A stretch of 64,000 nucleotides of DNA from B46-G9 sp964548365. GTDB lineage: Bacteria > Desulfobacterota > DSM-4660 > Desulfatiglandales > Desulfatiglandaceae. How positions within the stretch are numbered: the first letter of the stretch is position 1; every line of letters begins with the position of its first letter. Shown here in pieces: positions 8,997 to 17,823 of this stretch. The notes under the pieces are model-generated. The model had not been told where the DNA came from, made no database searches, and worked only from the letters and a program-made list of their open reading frames with translations. Both the position numbers and the translations under genes were made by a program. The stretch lies in contig CAZJRD010000001.1 in the NCBI GenBank assembly GCA_964548365.1, forward strand, positions 117,169 to 181,168, in the 5' to 3' direction.

Positions 8997-9453
8997 TTAT
9001 GCCTTCTGCTCTCTTTATGGGTGGATTCTGATTTATTCTTTTAAAACAAACCAGGTTTTTTGTCAAAAATATTGTATCTCTGGCCCGCTTTTCTCACGGG
9101 CCTTCGTTGCGAGACGGAGATTCCGGGTGCTGCCGCTCACGGAAAAAAAGCGCAAATGAGTTTTTTCCAGAAATGTGGTATACTCTTGTTGAAAAAACAG
9201 GAACCCAAGCCCAGCCCCTGGTCTATAGGACTTACAAGTTGGAGAGACCGCTGCCTCAGAGGAAAACAGTGTATTGGGATTTCTCCGGGAAAGCCTTTCA
9301 TCTCTGACTTTGCCCTGAGGATGCGGGTTTCCAAGGTTCGATAAATGAGAATAACCTTTTTTGGATAAATGTTCATTTGATTCCCGCTTTCGGTCTTAGG
9401 TACATCAAGACCGATTTTCTCCGAAAACCTTAGCCATAAGAAAGGAGGAAATC
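8997..9453. other. Intergenic region between divergent genes
   Basis: This 457-bp stretch separates the minus-strand thioesterase operon from the plus-strand GAF gene. A frame of 94 codons (9060..9344) is open, but it has no ribosome site, no recognisable protein features and cluttered composition, so it is not called. A possible -10 (TATACT at 9179) has no convincing -35. One perfect inverted repeat lies near the GAF gene and is listed separately. Confidence 0.6.
9391..9413 (+). promoter_or_regulatory. Inverted repeat upstream of the GAF/comB genes
   Basis: CGGTCTT (9391-9397) and AAGACCG (9407-9413) form a perfect 7-bp stem around a 9-nt loop, 40 bp before the GAF start codon. It may be an operator or a leader hairpin. 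It is followed by ATTTTCT, so a weak terminator is also possible. Confidence 0.4.
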
Positions 9454-10008
9454 ATGAAAAAGCAACTTATGAACTATGAAACTTTGTTGAAGGTTACAAA
9501 GGCCATTTCCCATTCCAAGGACCCAGAAGAAGTTGTCCTCATGACAGTGGAAGGTATTACGACAGCTCTGGAGGTCAAGGGTTGTACCGTATTCCTTGTT
9601 AATCGGAAAACCAATGAATTGGAGGTCGCAGCCTCCTTCGGACTCAGTGATGAATATCTCAACAAAGGCCCCATCAGTGCACTGGAGTCCATCGCAGATT
9701 CCCTGAAAGAAGGCCCGGTTGCAATCTACGATGTGAGTGACGACCCTAGGATTCAGTACCCTGAAGAAGCCCAAAAAGAGGGAATAGCCTCGATACTGTC
9801 CGTGCCTATTGTAATCGCTGAACATGTGATTGGTGCCCTTCGCATATATACATCCGAACATTGGGAATTCACTTTGGATGATGTGAACTTTACCCAGGCT
9901 ATGGCACTGATAACCGGGATGGCCATGGAGATGGCAAGACACTACAAAGGCCTAACCGACAGCATTGAAATACTGAAGGCAATGAGAGCCCCAAAGGCCT
10001 CAAAATAG
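9454..10008 (+). CDS. Stand-alone GAF-domain protein
   Basis: This 184-aa protein consists almost wholly of one GAF domain: N-terminal helix YETLLKVTKAISHSKDPEEV, core strands GCTVFLVNRKTNELEVAASFG, and late strands GIASILSVPIVIAEHVIGALRIY. GAF domains bind small ligands or redox cofactors. There is no output domain (no HTH, kinase or cyclase), so it must signal through a partner or act as a sensor only. A strong AAAGGAGG precedes the ATG. The ComB-like phosphatase gene follows after 15 bp, suggesting a two-gene transcript. Confidence 0.85.
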   Translation: MKKQLMNYETLLKVTKAISHSKDPEEVVLMTVEGITTALEVKGCTVFLVNRKTNELEVAASFGLSDEYLNKGPISALESIADSLKEGPVAIYDVSDDPRIQYPEEAQKEGIASILSVPIVIAEHVIGALRIYTSEHWEFTLDDVNFTQAMALITGMAMEMARHYKGLTDSIEILKAMRAPKASK

Positions 10009-10023
10009 AGAAAGCCGTCAAGA

Positions 10024-10752
10024 ATGGAACGGGGGATCTTGTTGAGAGTTGTAAGAAAGAGCTGCAAGGAGGGGGCCGGGGAGGCCCGTGGATTAACGGT
10101 GATAATCGATGTGTTCAGGGCGTTCACCTGCACTCCTCTTTTTTTTCATTTCGGCGCGGTGCGGGTAATCCTCGAGGCAGACCCTGAGAAGGCACAACGC
10201 TTCAAGAGAAACAACCCGGAATGGATCCTGGTGGGCGAAATCAACGAGGTGCCCCTCGAAGAAGCGGACCTGGGAAACTCACCCACCGGCATCATGAAAA
10301 AGGGATCGGCCTTTTTCGGCGGCAAGACGGTTATCCATCGGACAACAGCCGGTGTCACCGGTGTTGCTATTGCCCTAAAGACGGTGGACGAGGTGATCCT
10401 GGGAAGCTTTGTTATGGCAAAGGCTATTTCCAGGTATATCCGGGAACGGGATCCGGATATCGTAACCTTGGTGGCCATGGGAGATCGGGGCGAAAGACCG
10501 GCCCCTGAAGATGAGGCGTGTGCGGACTACCTCGTGCATCTTCTGACGGGCACGCCCCACGACCCGGTTGAGGCTATCCGGAAGGTGCTCTTTCAGGAAA
10601 CAGCACAGAAATTCCTGCGGGGAGAAAAGGCATACCTTCCCCGGGAAGATCCCCTGATCTGTCTTCAGCGGGACCTCTTTGATTTTACCCTGCGAGCCCA
10701 AATAAAAGGAGCATTCCTGGAAGTCAGCAAGGTCTTCCAGAGCAGCATTTGA
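10024..10752 (+). CDS. comB: ComB-type 2-phosphosulfolactate phosphatase
   Basis: This 242-aa protein matches the ComB family: VIIDVFRAFTCTPLFFHFGA at the N-terminus, then GEINEVPLEEADLGNSPTGI, HRTTAGVTGV and a C-terminal ALVAMGDRGERPAPEDEACADYL-like segment. ComB is a Mg-dependent phosphatase acting on 2-phosphosulfolactate in coenzyme M synthesis. Many bacteria carry the fold without that pathway and no other coenzyme M gene is visible here, so the substrate may differ. The start has only a weak ribosome site. It lies 15 bp after the GAF gene and 27 bp before the first Slp lipoprotein gene. Confidence 0.82.
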   Translation: MERGILLRVVRKSCKEGAGEARGLTVIIDVFRAFTCTPLFFHFGAVRVILEADPEKAQRFKRNNPEWILVGEINEVPLEEADLGNSPTGIMKKGSAFFGGKTVIHRTTAGVTGVAIALKTVDEVILGSFVMAKAISRYIRERDPDIVTLVAMGDRGERPAPEDEACADYLVHLLTGTPHDPVEAIRKVLFQETAQKFLRGEKAYLPREDPLICLQRDLFDFTLRAQIKGAFLEVSKVFQSSI

Positions 10753-10779
10753 AAGGAACGAAACACAGAAAGGAAAGAG

Positions 10780-11274
10780 ATGAACGGAACAAAAGCAATC
10801 CTCATTTTTCTCGTTCTTGCGCTCTCAGGATGTGCCCATGTCATTTCCCGGGAAGCAATGCAGGATGTCAATGAGGACGTGAGTTTCGAAATGGTCCTCA
10901 AGAATCCTGATGCGTACATCGGAGAGACCCTCCTCCTGGGCGGCGATATCATCCAGACCCAGCCTTTCCCAAAAAAAACCCTGATCATGGTCCTCCAACG
11001 CCCCCTCGGGTTCAGTAACAGGCCTTCGGCGGAAAAGGAATCCAAGGGAAGATTCATCTTGGAGGCGCCTGAATTTCTGGATCCGGCCATCTACAAGGCC
11101 GGGCGCCAGCTTACCATGGTTGGTACCCTCGTGGGCAAGGAAGTCCGCCCATTAGGTGGCATGAAATACACGTATCCCTTTATCCGAAGCAAGGAAATCT
11201 ATCTCTGGCCTGTGGAAAGGGCCTGGAACCGGCCGAGATTCTATTTTGGCTTCGGCCTCTCGCACGGCTTTTGA
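10780..11274 (+). CDS. Slp-family outer-membrane lipoprotein, copy 1
   Basis: This 164-aa lipoprotein precursor has a short hydrophobic signal and the lipobox LALSGC, so the mature chain starts at Cys18. The body follows E. coli Slp: DVSFEMVLKNPDAYIGETLLLGGDIIQ, then GRFILEAPEFLDPAIYKAGRQLTMVGTLVG. Slp proteins are starvation or stress-induced outer-membrane lipoproteins of unknown biochemical role. It is followed after 9 bp by a second, related Slp gene; both mature chains begin CAHVISR, so they arose by tandem duplication. Confidence 0.88.
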   Translation: MNGTKAILIFLVLALSGCAHVISREAMQDVNEDVSFEMVLKNPDAYIGETLLLGGDIIQTQPFPKKTLIMVLQRPLGFSNRPSAEKESKGRFILEAPEFLDPAIYKAGRQLTMVGTLVGKEVRPLGGMKYTYPFIRSKEIYLWPVERAWNRPRFYFGFGLSHGF

Positions 11275-11283
11275 GGCAAAATC

Positions 11284-11856
11284 ATGAAAAAGCTCCTGCT
11301 GTTGTTTATCAGTGCGACCCTTCTCTCGGGGTGCGCGCATGTGATTTCAAGAGATATGCTCGACCAGGTGGACCAGGAAATCACCTTTCCTGACCTGCGC
11401 AATAATCCCTCCCACTATAAGGGGAAAACGGTCCTCCTGGGAGGGGTTATTGTAGATACGGACATGGAAAAGAACGGGACGCTTCTGGAAATTTATCAGA
11501 CCCGGCTGGATAGAATCGGAGAGCCCATCCATCTGGACCGATCGCAGGGACGCTTTCTGGCACAGTACAACGGATTCCTGGATAGCGAGATCTGGCGCAA
11601 AGGCCGGAAGGTGACCGTTGCCGGCACAGTGGAGGGGGAAAAGACTAAAAAGCTGGGAAACATGAATTACCGGTATCCATATCTCCGCGTCAAGGAAATA
11701 CACCTCTGGCAGGAAAGAACATACACGTATGAGCCGTACCCTTGGTACGGCTGGCGCCCTTACGGCCCCTGGGGACCATGGTGGTGGGATCCCTTCTGGG
11801 GCCCGTGGGGCCCGTACTGGGGTCCATATCCGCATTACCGGCACCGCCATCGATAG
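11284..11856 (+). CDS. Slp-family outer-membrane lipoprotein, copy 2, with Trp/Pro/Gly-rich tail
   Basis: This 190-aa Slp-type lipoprotein has the lipobox LLSGC and the Slp core (NNPSHYKGKTVLLGGVIVDT, GRFLAQYNGFLDSEIWRKGRKVTVAGTVEG). It differs from copy 1 in its last 35 residues, which are an aromatic, low-complexity tail (YGWRPYGPWGPWWWDPFW and onward) ending in His/Arg. E. coli Slp also ends in an aromatic stretch, but this one is much richer in Trp. The tail may insert in or lie on a membrane surface; that is inference. It is 9 bp downstream of copy 1, so the two are surely co-expressed. Confidence 0.88.
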   Translation: MKKLLLLFISATLLSGCAHVISRDMLDQVDQEITFPDLRNNPSHYKGKTVLLGGVIVDTDMEKNGTLLEIYQTRLDRIGEPIHLDRSQGRFLAQYNGFLDSEIWRKGRKVTVAGTVEGEKTKKLGNMNYRYPYLRVKEIHLWQERTYTYEPYPWYGWRPYGPWGPWWWDPFWGPWGPYWGPYPHYRHRHR

Positions 11857-11941
11857 GAAATTAGCAGGATTTCCAGGATTGACCTCGTTAATCCCGCAGA
11901 TCCTGTCAAATATATCTTTTCCATTTTCGAGAGACTGGGAC

Positions 11942-12880
11942 ATGATAGATATCGCCTATCTTGAAAATATAAAGCTTCATTCAATTCCGCGTGCACAACA
12001 GCTTATTGCCTTGTTTCTGCTCACTCCCAACTACCACTTCTTTTCAAAAGTTGTCATCGAAGTTGAGGGGATTGAGAGAATTCCCAGGGAGGACAACGTC
12101 ATATTTGCAATGAACCACACCGACCGGTATAACTACTGGCCTTTCCAGTACAAACTGTGGAAGACAAAAACCTTCCCGTTTACCACCGTCTGGGTCAAGG
12201 GCGAATATTACAGGAATCCCATCGTGGCAAAAATTTTTGACCTGTGCAGCCTCATTCCGGTCCCCTCCATCAAGTATTTCGTGCAGGAACTCTTTCTTAA
12301 GAAGTTCGGCAGAAGGATCAGGGAAGAGGAATACAGGGCCGTGAAAAATGCCATAGACGGAAAAACCGATGATATTGACACCCGCGGCATGAAAAGCCTC
12401 GAACTGGATGTCATGTCGCACGAACATTTTGTTGAATACATTGATTCCTATTACGAAAAGATTATGGAAAAGGTGGCTCAGTTAAGCCAGGAGGCTCTTT
12501 TTGAAAAAAACCTGAACCTTATCATTTTTCCGGAAGGCACACGATCAACGAGACTGGCGGCAGGGAGAACCGGGTTGGCGCAACTGGCCCTTCATACCGA
12601 AAAAACCATCATTCCGGTCGGCTGTAATAACTCCGAGCAGGTTTATCCGGGGGACCTGCCTTTTGCCAAGAGCGGGACAATCATTTACAGAGTGGGTGAG
12701 CCCCTTTCCATTGATGGAAAGCTGAAACCATACCGAATCAGGGAAGATTTCAAGCCCTTTTCACCGAAGGCAAAGTCAAAATACAGTGAAAATTTTGAAG
12801 GGGTGACAACGCTCGTTATGGAAAGTATTAACAGCCTGGTTGACGAACGGTACAAAGATCTGGGGCCAGCCCTTGCGTGA
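11942..12880 (+). CDS. PlsC-like lysophospholipid acyltransferase with HX4N motif
   Basis: This 312-aa protein resembles 1-acyl-glycerol-3-phosphate acyltransferases. Block I is VIFAMNHTDRYNYWPF (H59) and block III is IIFPEGTRSTR (196-203), followed by PVGCNN. In the usual HX4D motif an Asp sits five residues after the His; here that residue is Asn64, with an Asp at +2 instead. A long insertion (about 115-190) separates the blocks. The frame is open upstream through the Slp gene, but the ATG at 11942 begins a normal acyltransferase N-terminus. The gene converges with the PlsB-like gene. Activity is likely but not certain given the motif change. Confidence 0.78.
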   Translation: MIDIAYLENIKLHSIPRAQQLIALFLLTPNYHFFSKVVIEVEGIERIPREDNVIFAMNHTDRYNYWPFQYKLWKTKTFPFTTVWVKGEYYRNPIVAKIFDLCSLIPVPSIKYFVQELFLKKFGRRIREEEYRAVKNAIDGKTDDIDTRGMKSLELDVMSHEHFVEYIDSYYEKIMEKVAQLSQEALFEKNLNLIIFPEGTRSTRLAAGRTGLAQLALHTEKTIIPVGCNNSEQVYPGDLPFAKSGTIIYRVGEPLSIDGKLKPYRIREDFKPFSPKAKSKYSENFEGVTTLVMESINSLVDERYKDLGPALA

Positions 12881-12976
12881 GGAAAAACCTTGATCTTTTC
12901 CCCATTTGCACTATTGATCAAGGAGAGGACCTTTGTCTTTCTTACTCATTTTCGGATGGTTCCAATTTTATGTGGT

Positions 12977-12998
12977 AAAGGGAGACGCGTCCCCCTTT
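12977..12998. terminator. Possible bidirectional terminator hairpin
   Basis: AAAGGG (12977-12982) pairs with CCCTTT (12993-12998), with GA/TC extending the stem inside after one mismatch. It lies between the convergent acyltransferase genes. The A and T runs at its ends suit termination in either direction. Confidence 0.45.
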
Positions 12999-13011
12999 CC
13001 CCACCTCCCTG

Positions 13012-14448
13012 CTATTCCGCCGTGTCCCTCGGCTCTTCCCCACCCATCCATTGACTGATGGAATTGGCATAGTAGAGCAGGATATCCAGGGAGTCCGGAT
13101 CCGCCTGGAACTTTCCGTCCGACTCTTTGACCATATGCCTCAGCCTGACCATGTTGAAGGCAATGGAGATGGCCTTGTCCCATCCCCGCTGGGGCACGTA
13201 GACCGGCACTCTGCGGGCAAGCAGATCTTCAATTAAGCGGTAGATGTGTCCGTTGACCTCGAACTCACTGAGCCATTCATCCGAGCAGTCCAGAAGCGTG
13301 CGCGCCACAACCGAAATGGGCAGTACCGGCACGATGCGTTCAATGGAACCCATCAGTTTGCGGCAGAGTTCTTCCACCACCGGAAACCGTTCTTCCTTTC
13401 CAAGGCGGTGAAAGCGGATACCGTGCTCCCTGCAGAAATCTTTCATGGAGATGCACGGGCCGAAATTGACGCAGGCATACCCGAACCGGTGCCATTTGTT
13501 GAGTACCATCAGCATGACATTGTGCCATATGAACCCGAGGCTGGTCCTGAACACAAACCAATTGCTGCGCCTATCGGCTGTGGGATCCAAGGATCTCACG
13601 AGACTCCGATCCTCCAAAGTGCGGTCATAGTTCAAGCCCACCGGAATAAAGACGATATCCCGGTCCTCCTCATTGTTGAATCCCCTCAGCATGTAGTCCA
13701 CGAGGCCGAATTTCGGATTCCTGAGTCGGCCGTCTCTGCTGAGTCCGCCTTCGAGGAAAACCGCCTGACAGACCCCTTCCTTGGTGGCCATGTGGATGTA
13801 GCGTTCGAGAACCATTCGATAGAGGGGATTGCCGGAATTTCTTCTCACGAAAAAGGCACCCATGGATCGGATCAGGGTATGGAGCGGCCAGATCCTGGCC
13901 CACTCGCCCACTGCATAGGAAAGGGTGGTCCGCTCCGCAGCGAGAAAGGCCACGAGGATATAGTCCATGTTGCTACGGTGATTCATCACAAAGACGACCG
14001 TTGAATTAGGGTCTACTTTTTCCAGTTCTTCATTGTCCACCAGGCCGACCCGGACGCCATAAAGAAGCTTGGCCACTTTCTTGGCAATCCAATATCCCAG
14101 CCGGAAATAGAGGTATGCATTGAAGGAGGGTACGATTTCCCTGGCATAACCCAGGATCTCTGCCTGGATCGCCTCCCTGGGCAAATTTTCTTCAGCGGCC
14201 TTGATAGCGGCGGCCTTGATGATGTGGGGATCGTACACGAGACGGTCGATAAGAACCTGCCGTTTGGTCACCTGAAAGGGCCTTATCTCGATATCCAGCC
14301 GGGAACCGATTTCTTTGAGGACAAGGTTGATGCGGCGCCTCAGAAACCACCGCACACTGGGAATGAAGACCAGGTCCAGAATGGCCCAGGTAGTGACGAC
14401 GAGAAGAAAGATAAACACCCACAGGGGAATGCTTATGGAAGCGGTCAT
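13012..14448 (-). CDS. PlsB/GPAT-like glycerol-3-phosphate acyltransferase family protein
   Basis: This 478-aa protein begins with one membrane segment (about 8-30) and has acyltransferase block I VVFVMNHRSNMDYILVAFL (H157-x4-D162), GAFFVRR, then VFLEGGLSRDGRLRNPKFG and IPVGLNYDR. These are the four blocks of the GPAT/DHAPAT group that includes PlsB, which uses acyl-ACP or acyl-CoA to acylate glycerol-3-phosphate. It is shorter than E. coli PlsB (about 800 aa), so the exact acceptor is unsure. GGAGG precedes the ATG. It converges with the PlsC-like gene, and together they could make phosphatidic acid. Confidence 0.85.
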   Translation of the reverse strand: MTASISIPLWVFIFLLVVTTWAILDLVFIPSVRWFLRRRINLVLKEIGSRLDIEIRPFQVTKRQVLIDRLVYDPHIIKAAAIKAAEENLPREAIQAEILGYAREIVPSFNAYLYFRLGYWIAKKVAKLLYGVRVGLVDNEELEKVDPNSTVVFVMNHRSNMDYILVAFLAAERTTLSYAVGEWARIWPLHTLIRSMGAFFVRRNSGNPLYRMVLERYIHMATKEGVCQAVFLEGGLSRDGRLRNPKFGLVDYMLRGFNNEEDRDIVFIPVGLNYDRTLEDRSLVRSLDPTADRRSNWFVFRTSLGFIWHNVMLMVLNKWHRFGYACVNFGPCISMKDFCREHGIRFHRLGKEERFPVVEELCRKLMGSIERIVPVLPISVVARTLLDCSDEWLSEFEVNGHIYRLIEDLLARRVPVYVPQRGWDKAISIAFNMVRLRHMVKESDGKFQADPDSLDILLYYANSISQWMGGEEPRDTAE

Positions 14449-14587
14449 CTGGCCCTTCCTCCTTACCTAAAAAGGGATTCCTCGGGATGGAGATTTTCGA
14501 CGTGGATCTCTGAAAAAAACCCATACCACATAAATGCAACCGGTGCATGTAACAAACAAGCTTACGTCTATGGAAAGCCCTCGGTTG

Positions 14588-15400
14588 TTATGGATCCTTC
14601 GGCCGGCCTGAATGATCGAACCGGCCGTTTTCAATAAAAAGAGAGACCTGCCGGATGACCTCATCATTTTTCATGATGAAGGTATGAGAACTGTTTGCTA
14701 CAAAAAAGTCGGCCATTTCGGACAGGCGGGTCCTCTCCACGGACACCTTGCCGTCGTCCGGCCCCGGAATAAGGGCAGAAAAAATCGGGTTCAGGCTCCG
14801 TTTGCCTGCGATCACCCCGATCTCCAATGGGACCGGTCCCAGACGGTTCGGCAAACTGTTGACCGATGTTGTCAGTTCCTGTCCTGCAGGGCCGTTCATC
14901 CACTTGAAGATGAAAAAATCCTTGAATCGATCAACGATTTCGCTCCCTTGGTTCGGAGGAGCGATCATGACCAGGCGGCTTCCCTGTGGGAGGGTTTCTT
15001 TCTGGAGATAGAAACGGGCCATGATCCCGCCCATGGAATGGGTGACCATGTGGATTTTCGTGCAACCCCGGGCCACACAGCGGGAAACGGCTTCGGGTAG
15101 GACTTGTTCAGTCAGCGCCCGGATGGTTCCCTTGGTTGACGGATAGTCCACGTTCAAGGTGAGATAGCCTTTTTTCGATAAGGCTCTTTCCATTTTCGCC
15201 ATGGAGGAGGACGTTCGAAAAAGGCCATGGAGAAGTATGACGCACCCTTTTTTATTTGAGTTCACTGCGAGAATGACCTGCGACGGCATCAGTAAAACCG
15301 CGAACCCGGCGAGCAGAACACACGCGATAAACGGTCCGGATCTCCCGGTGCATTTTCTATATAAAGCATGAATGAAGGCGGTGGCGCCTGTTCGGGGCAT
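14588..15400 (-). CDS. Secreted or membrane-anchored alpha/beta hydrolase (lipase-like)
   Basis: This 270-aa protein has an N-terminal hydrophobic segment (FIACVLLAGFAVLLM) that is a signal peptide or anchor. The hydrolase core shows VILLHGLFRTSSSM (oxyanion loop), the nucleophile elbow MVTHSMGGIMARF (Ser in HSMGG), IPGPDDGKVSVERT with the likely acid, and a late His in SSHTFIM. This pattern is shared by PGAP1/EstA-type lipases. The ATG at 15400 is preferred because GGAGAG precedes it; a further ATG at 15418 has no ribosome site. It would hydrolyse esters in the periplasm. Confidence 0.82.
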   Translation of the reverse strand: MPRTGATAFIHALYRKCTGRSGPFIACVLLAGFAVLLMPSQVILAVNSNKKGCVILLHGLFRTSSSMAKMERALSKKGYLTLNVDYPSTKGTIRALTEQVLPEAVSRCVARGCTKIHMVTHSMGGIMARFYLQKETLPQGSRLVMIAPPNQGSEIVDRFKDFFIFKWMNGPAGQELTTSVNSLPNRLGPVPLEIGVIAGKRSLNPIFSALIPGPDDGKVSVERTRLSEMADFFVANSSHTFIMKNDEVIRQVSLFIENGRFDHSGRPKDP

Positions 15401-15750
15401 GACCGCTTCTCTCCACATTGTTGCGGTTCGACGGGCGTATGCTATGTAAGAAAATACAATTGTAAATGTAGACGTAAATTCATATTAAATCAAGGCCAAA
15501 TATGGAATAGGCGTATCCATCACTGAGTAATAACTTCGAAAAAGGTCAACCCATGCCGCAAGTGGCATTTATGTCAAGAAATAAATATACTGTCCCCAGA
15601 ATTCACATATCAAGGAATTCTAATTGGTTATACATGAGAGTGAGCGGCGCGTTTCCCCGCGACGCCAGTCGCGCGGAACATTTCAGATCACCAGTTTATC
15701 CGGTGAAACTGATCGTTGGGTAAATCGGGTAAAAAATGAAACCAAACTTC
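15401..15750. other. Intergenic region, AT-rich, holding a REP-like hairpin
   Basis: No gene is seen in this 350-bp stretch. It is AT-richer than its surroundings. A small hairpin ATGCC-gcaagt-GGCAT lies near 15550, and the REP-like copy A lies at 15643-15680. Confidence 0.6.
15643..15680 (+). repeat. REP-like palindromic repeat, copy A
   Basis: The core is CGCGAC-GCCA-GTCGCG, a perfect 6-bp stem and 4-nt loop. TTCC before it pairs with GGAA after it across a C/C mismatch. About 34 of 38 positions match copy B at 17824-17861 in the same orientation. The two copies bracket the DUF4143 ATPase and Y1 transposase genes. Confidence 0.8.
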
Positions 15751-16932
15751 CTAAAAAACTTCATCTTTATGTAATTGTTCAAGAAAGTCTTTTACAGGAA
15801 GGACATCTACACCATCATAGTGATAGGCTCTTGTTCCAGTGTAAACACCAATCATCCGATCCATATGAATACCTTTATGTTCATTGAGCGACCGCATAGG
15901 CTTTTCCCATCTCCGGTCCCATTTTTCCGCAAGCTTGACTTCCAGGCAGACAACATGAGGCCGGACGGACTGCTGCCGCTTTTTCGTCTCAACAACAAAA
16001 TCTATTTCAACCCCACTTCCGGTACGGTAGAAATATATCCCCCGATGTTTTTCCTGGGTTTGGTTATAAACCTTCAACTCATGCAAAATCAGAGTTTCAA
16101 GGCTTGAGCCTTTCCAGATCCGATCGACAGGATCAAAAAGGAGACCCGCTGCCGCCCTGGCAACGCCAGGGTCAAACCAATAGAATTTCGGGTGAGTCTG
16201 TTCCCGTACTTTTGCTCCGGGCCGATAGGCAGGAAGGAAGTGTCCAAGTAAAGTATCATCTAAAATAGAAAAATATACATCTACACTGCTCCGCGCTACC
16301 CCGGCTTCCCGGGCGATGTTTTGTCCATTCACCATTTGACCGTTCAGCTGTCCGGCGATATTCAGAAATCGCAAAAATGGGGGTAACTGACGAACAATTC
16401 CCTCCTCTTTGATTTCCTCTTTAAGATATGTATCCACATAGGCACTCAAAAAATCAGCTGGATTATCACGATACATCTGAACCTGAGGCAGAAGTCCCCA
16501 TTCCAGAGAGAACTCAATATCAAATTTCCGGCCCAATTCTTTAAAAGAAAAGGTATCAAGATTTCGAGTAACCGCCCGTCCAGCCAAAAGGTTGACGCCA
16601 CCACGTCGAAGCTTTCTGGCAGACGAACCACATAAAGCAAATTTCCAGCCTTTGTTCTCTATCAGGCGATGAACTTCATCCAAAAGGGCTGGAATTTTTT
16701 GAATCTCATCAATAACTACCCATGAACCTTCAGGACGCGTTCCAATCATTGCCTCCAGACGCCCTGGGTTTTGAGACAGTTCCAGGTATAATGAGGATTC
16801 AAGCAGATCAAAAAAGATGGCGTTTGGCCTAACCTCCCGTAAGTATGTCGTTTTTCCAACACCACGAGGGCCGAAAAGGAAAAATGAATAGTTGGGAACA
16901 TGAAGCAGTCGAGATATCTGGTGGTTTTCCAT
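15751..16932 (-). CDS. DUF4143-type AAA ATPase
   Basis: This 393-aa protein has Walker A FLFGPRGVGKTTYL (21-28), Walker B WVVIDEIQKIP, a sensor-like LCGSSARKL, and the C-terminal DUF4143 region ending in a nuclease-like strand set (GSGVEIDFVVE, CLEVKLAEKW). The E-V-K and D-F-V residues recall restriction-endonuclease folds, as noted for this family. Function is unknown; the family is very common in mobile and accessory regions and has been linked to toxin-antitoxin-like or defence roles without proof. It lies downstream of a Y1 transposase gene on the same strand. Both genes are enclosed by REP-like hairpins. No good ribosome site precedes the ATG. Confidence 0.88.
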   Translation of the reverse strand: MENHQISRLLHVPNYSFFLFGPRGVGKTTYLREVRPNAIFFDLLESSLYLELSQNPGRLEAMIGTRPEGSWVVIDEIQKIPALLDEVHRLIENKGWKFALCGSSARKLRRGGVNLLAGRAVTRNLDTFSFKELGRKFDIEFSLEWGLLPQVQMYRDNPADFLSAYVDTYLKEEIKEEGIVRQLPPFLRFLNIAGQLNGQMVNGQNIAREAGVARSSVDVYFSILDDTLLGHFLPAYRPGAKVREQTHPKFYWFDPGVARAAAGLLFDPVDRIWKGSSLETLILHELKVYNQTQEKHRGIYFYRTGSGVEIDFVVETKKRQQSVRPHVVCLEVKLAEKWDRRWEKPMRSLNEHKGIHMDRMIGVYTGTRAYHYDGVDVLPVKDFLEQLHKDEVF

Positions 16933-17089
16933 AGGCCAATTATACGATTATTTTGGAATATTACAATGCAATTTTACAACTTCATTGTAAGATTGTTTCA
17001 TAATAGCGGAAAAAGGTGGAAAAGATTATCACACCCATTCTATACAGCCGCCCGACCCTGCTTGTTAGAGTCTAAGCGGTTGTTCTGTT

Positions 17090-17794
17090 TCAGCCTATGG
17101 TTTCTACAAAGTAGGCTTCGTCCCACAGCCTTTTTTCCACCTCTGGAGATGCAATAAGATCAGGGAATCGCTCAAGAATCGGCATTTCCAATAACTGCTT
17201 GAGTTTTTGAGCCATATTGTCCGGAGATACTTCCCCATCCGACTCCACGTATACATGTATATGGTCTGGGGCCAAGCACAGAAGACTGGCAAAACCACCC
17301 ACTGCATCGCTGCAGGTCGTGATTGTATCACTGATGAAGTCAATAGTAGTTGCCGGCTCCGCAAAGGCTGGTCTTCTGCCGACCACGTTCCAGGCAAAAT
17401 GGTACTTGATCTCGAGCAGCACATCGTCGGAATTACGGGACAGTTTTTGCAAAGCCAACGCCAGTTGATACTTTACCTTATCGGAATCAAGCGGTTCCTT
17501 TAAGGTGATCTTCGCAGACTGCGCTTTGGGCTCCGGCCGGATTTCCTGCCCGGGTGACGCGGCCAGTTTCAGCAACGGCTGAAAAGCATAGCATTCAAAA
17601 AAAGCAGGATTTTGTGTTGACCGGTTTAGATAACACAGAACTTCTTCTTGAAAACTTAAATCCTGGCAAAAACCGCACTTACCATGAATGAATGGTTTGG
17701 ATGACTTTATACACTCCTGGCATTTTGCAGGCAAGCGATTGTCAGATAACGATTTCTCCAAGTCTCCATCTCCTTCCATGATCATACCGGGCAT
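17090..17794 (-). CDS. Y1 (HUH) transposase-like protein, IS200/REP-associated type
   Basis: This 234-aa protein has an unusual N-terminus (1-60) with two Cys pairs, KCQECIK and KCGFCQ, that may bind zinc. The C-terminal 110 residues look like a Y1 transposase: YHFAWNVVGRRPAF, the HUH motif PDHIHVYVE, a helix QKLKQLLEMP and the Tyr motif LWDEAYFVETIG, compared with FWSRGYYVxTVG in IS200. The protein ends directly after this motif, so the C-terminal helix normally found after the Tyr is missing. REP-like hairpins lie 30 bp upstream of the gene and beyond the next gene, as expected for a REP-associated (RAYT) enzyme. It may be a domesticated or decayed copy. Confidence 0.75.
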   Translation of the reverse strand: MPGMIMEGDGDLEKSLSDNRLPAKCQECIKSSKPFIHGKCGFCQDLSFQEEVLCYLNRSTQNPAFFECYAFQPLLKLAASPGQEIRPEPKAQSAKITLKEPLDSDKVKYQLALALQKLSRNSDDVLLEIKYHFAWNVVGRRPAFAEPATTIDFISDTITTCSDAVGGFASLLCLAPDHIHVYVESDGEVSPDNMAQKLKQLLEMPILERFPDLIASPEVEKRLWDEAYFVETIG

Positions 17795-17823
17795 TTGAAA
17801 CGCTCAAGGTGCTTGACGAAGTC

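Noticed and set aside
9060..9344. A 94-codon frame in the gap before the GAF gene
   Set aside because: No ribosome site, no motif and a composition unlike the neighbouring genes.
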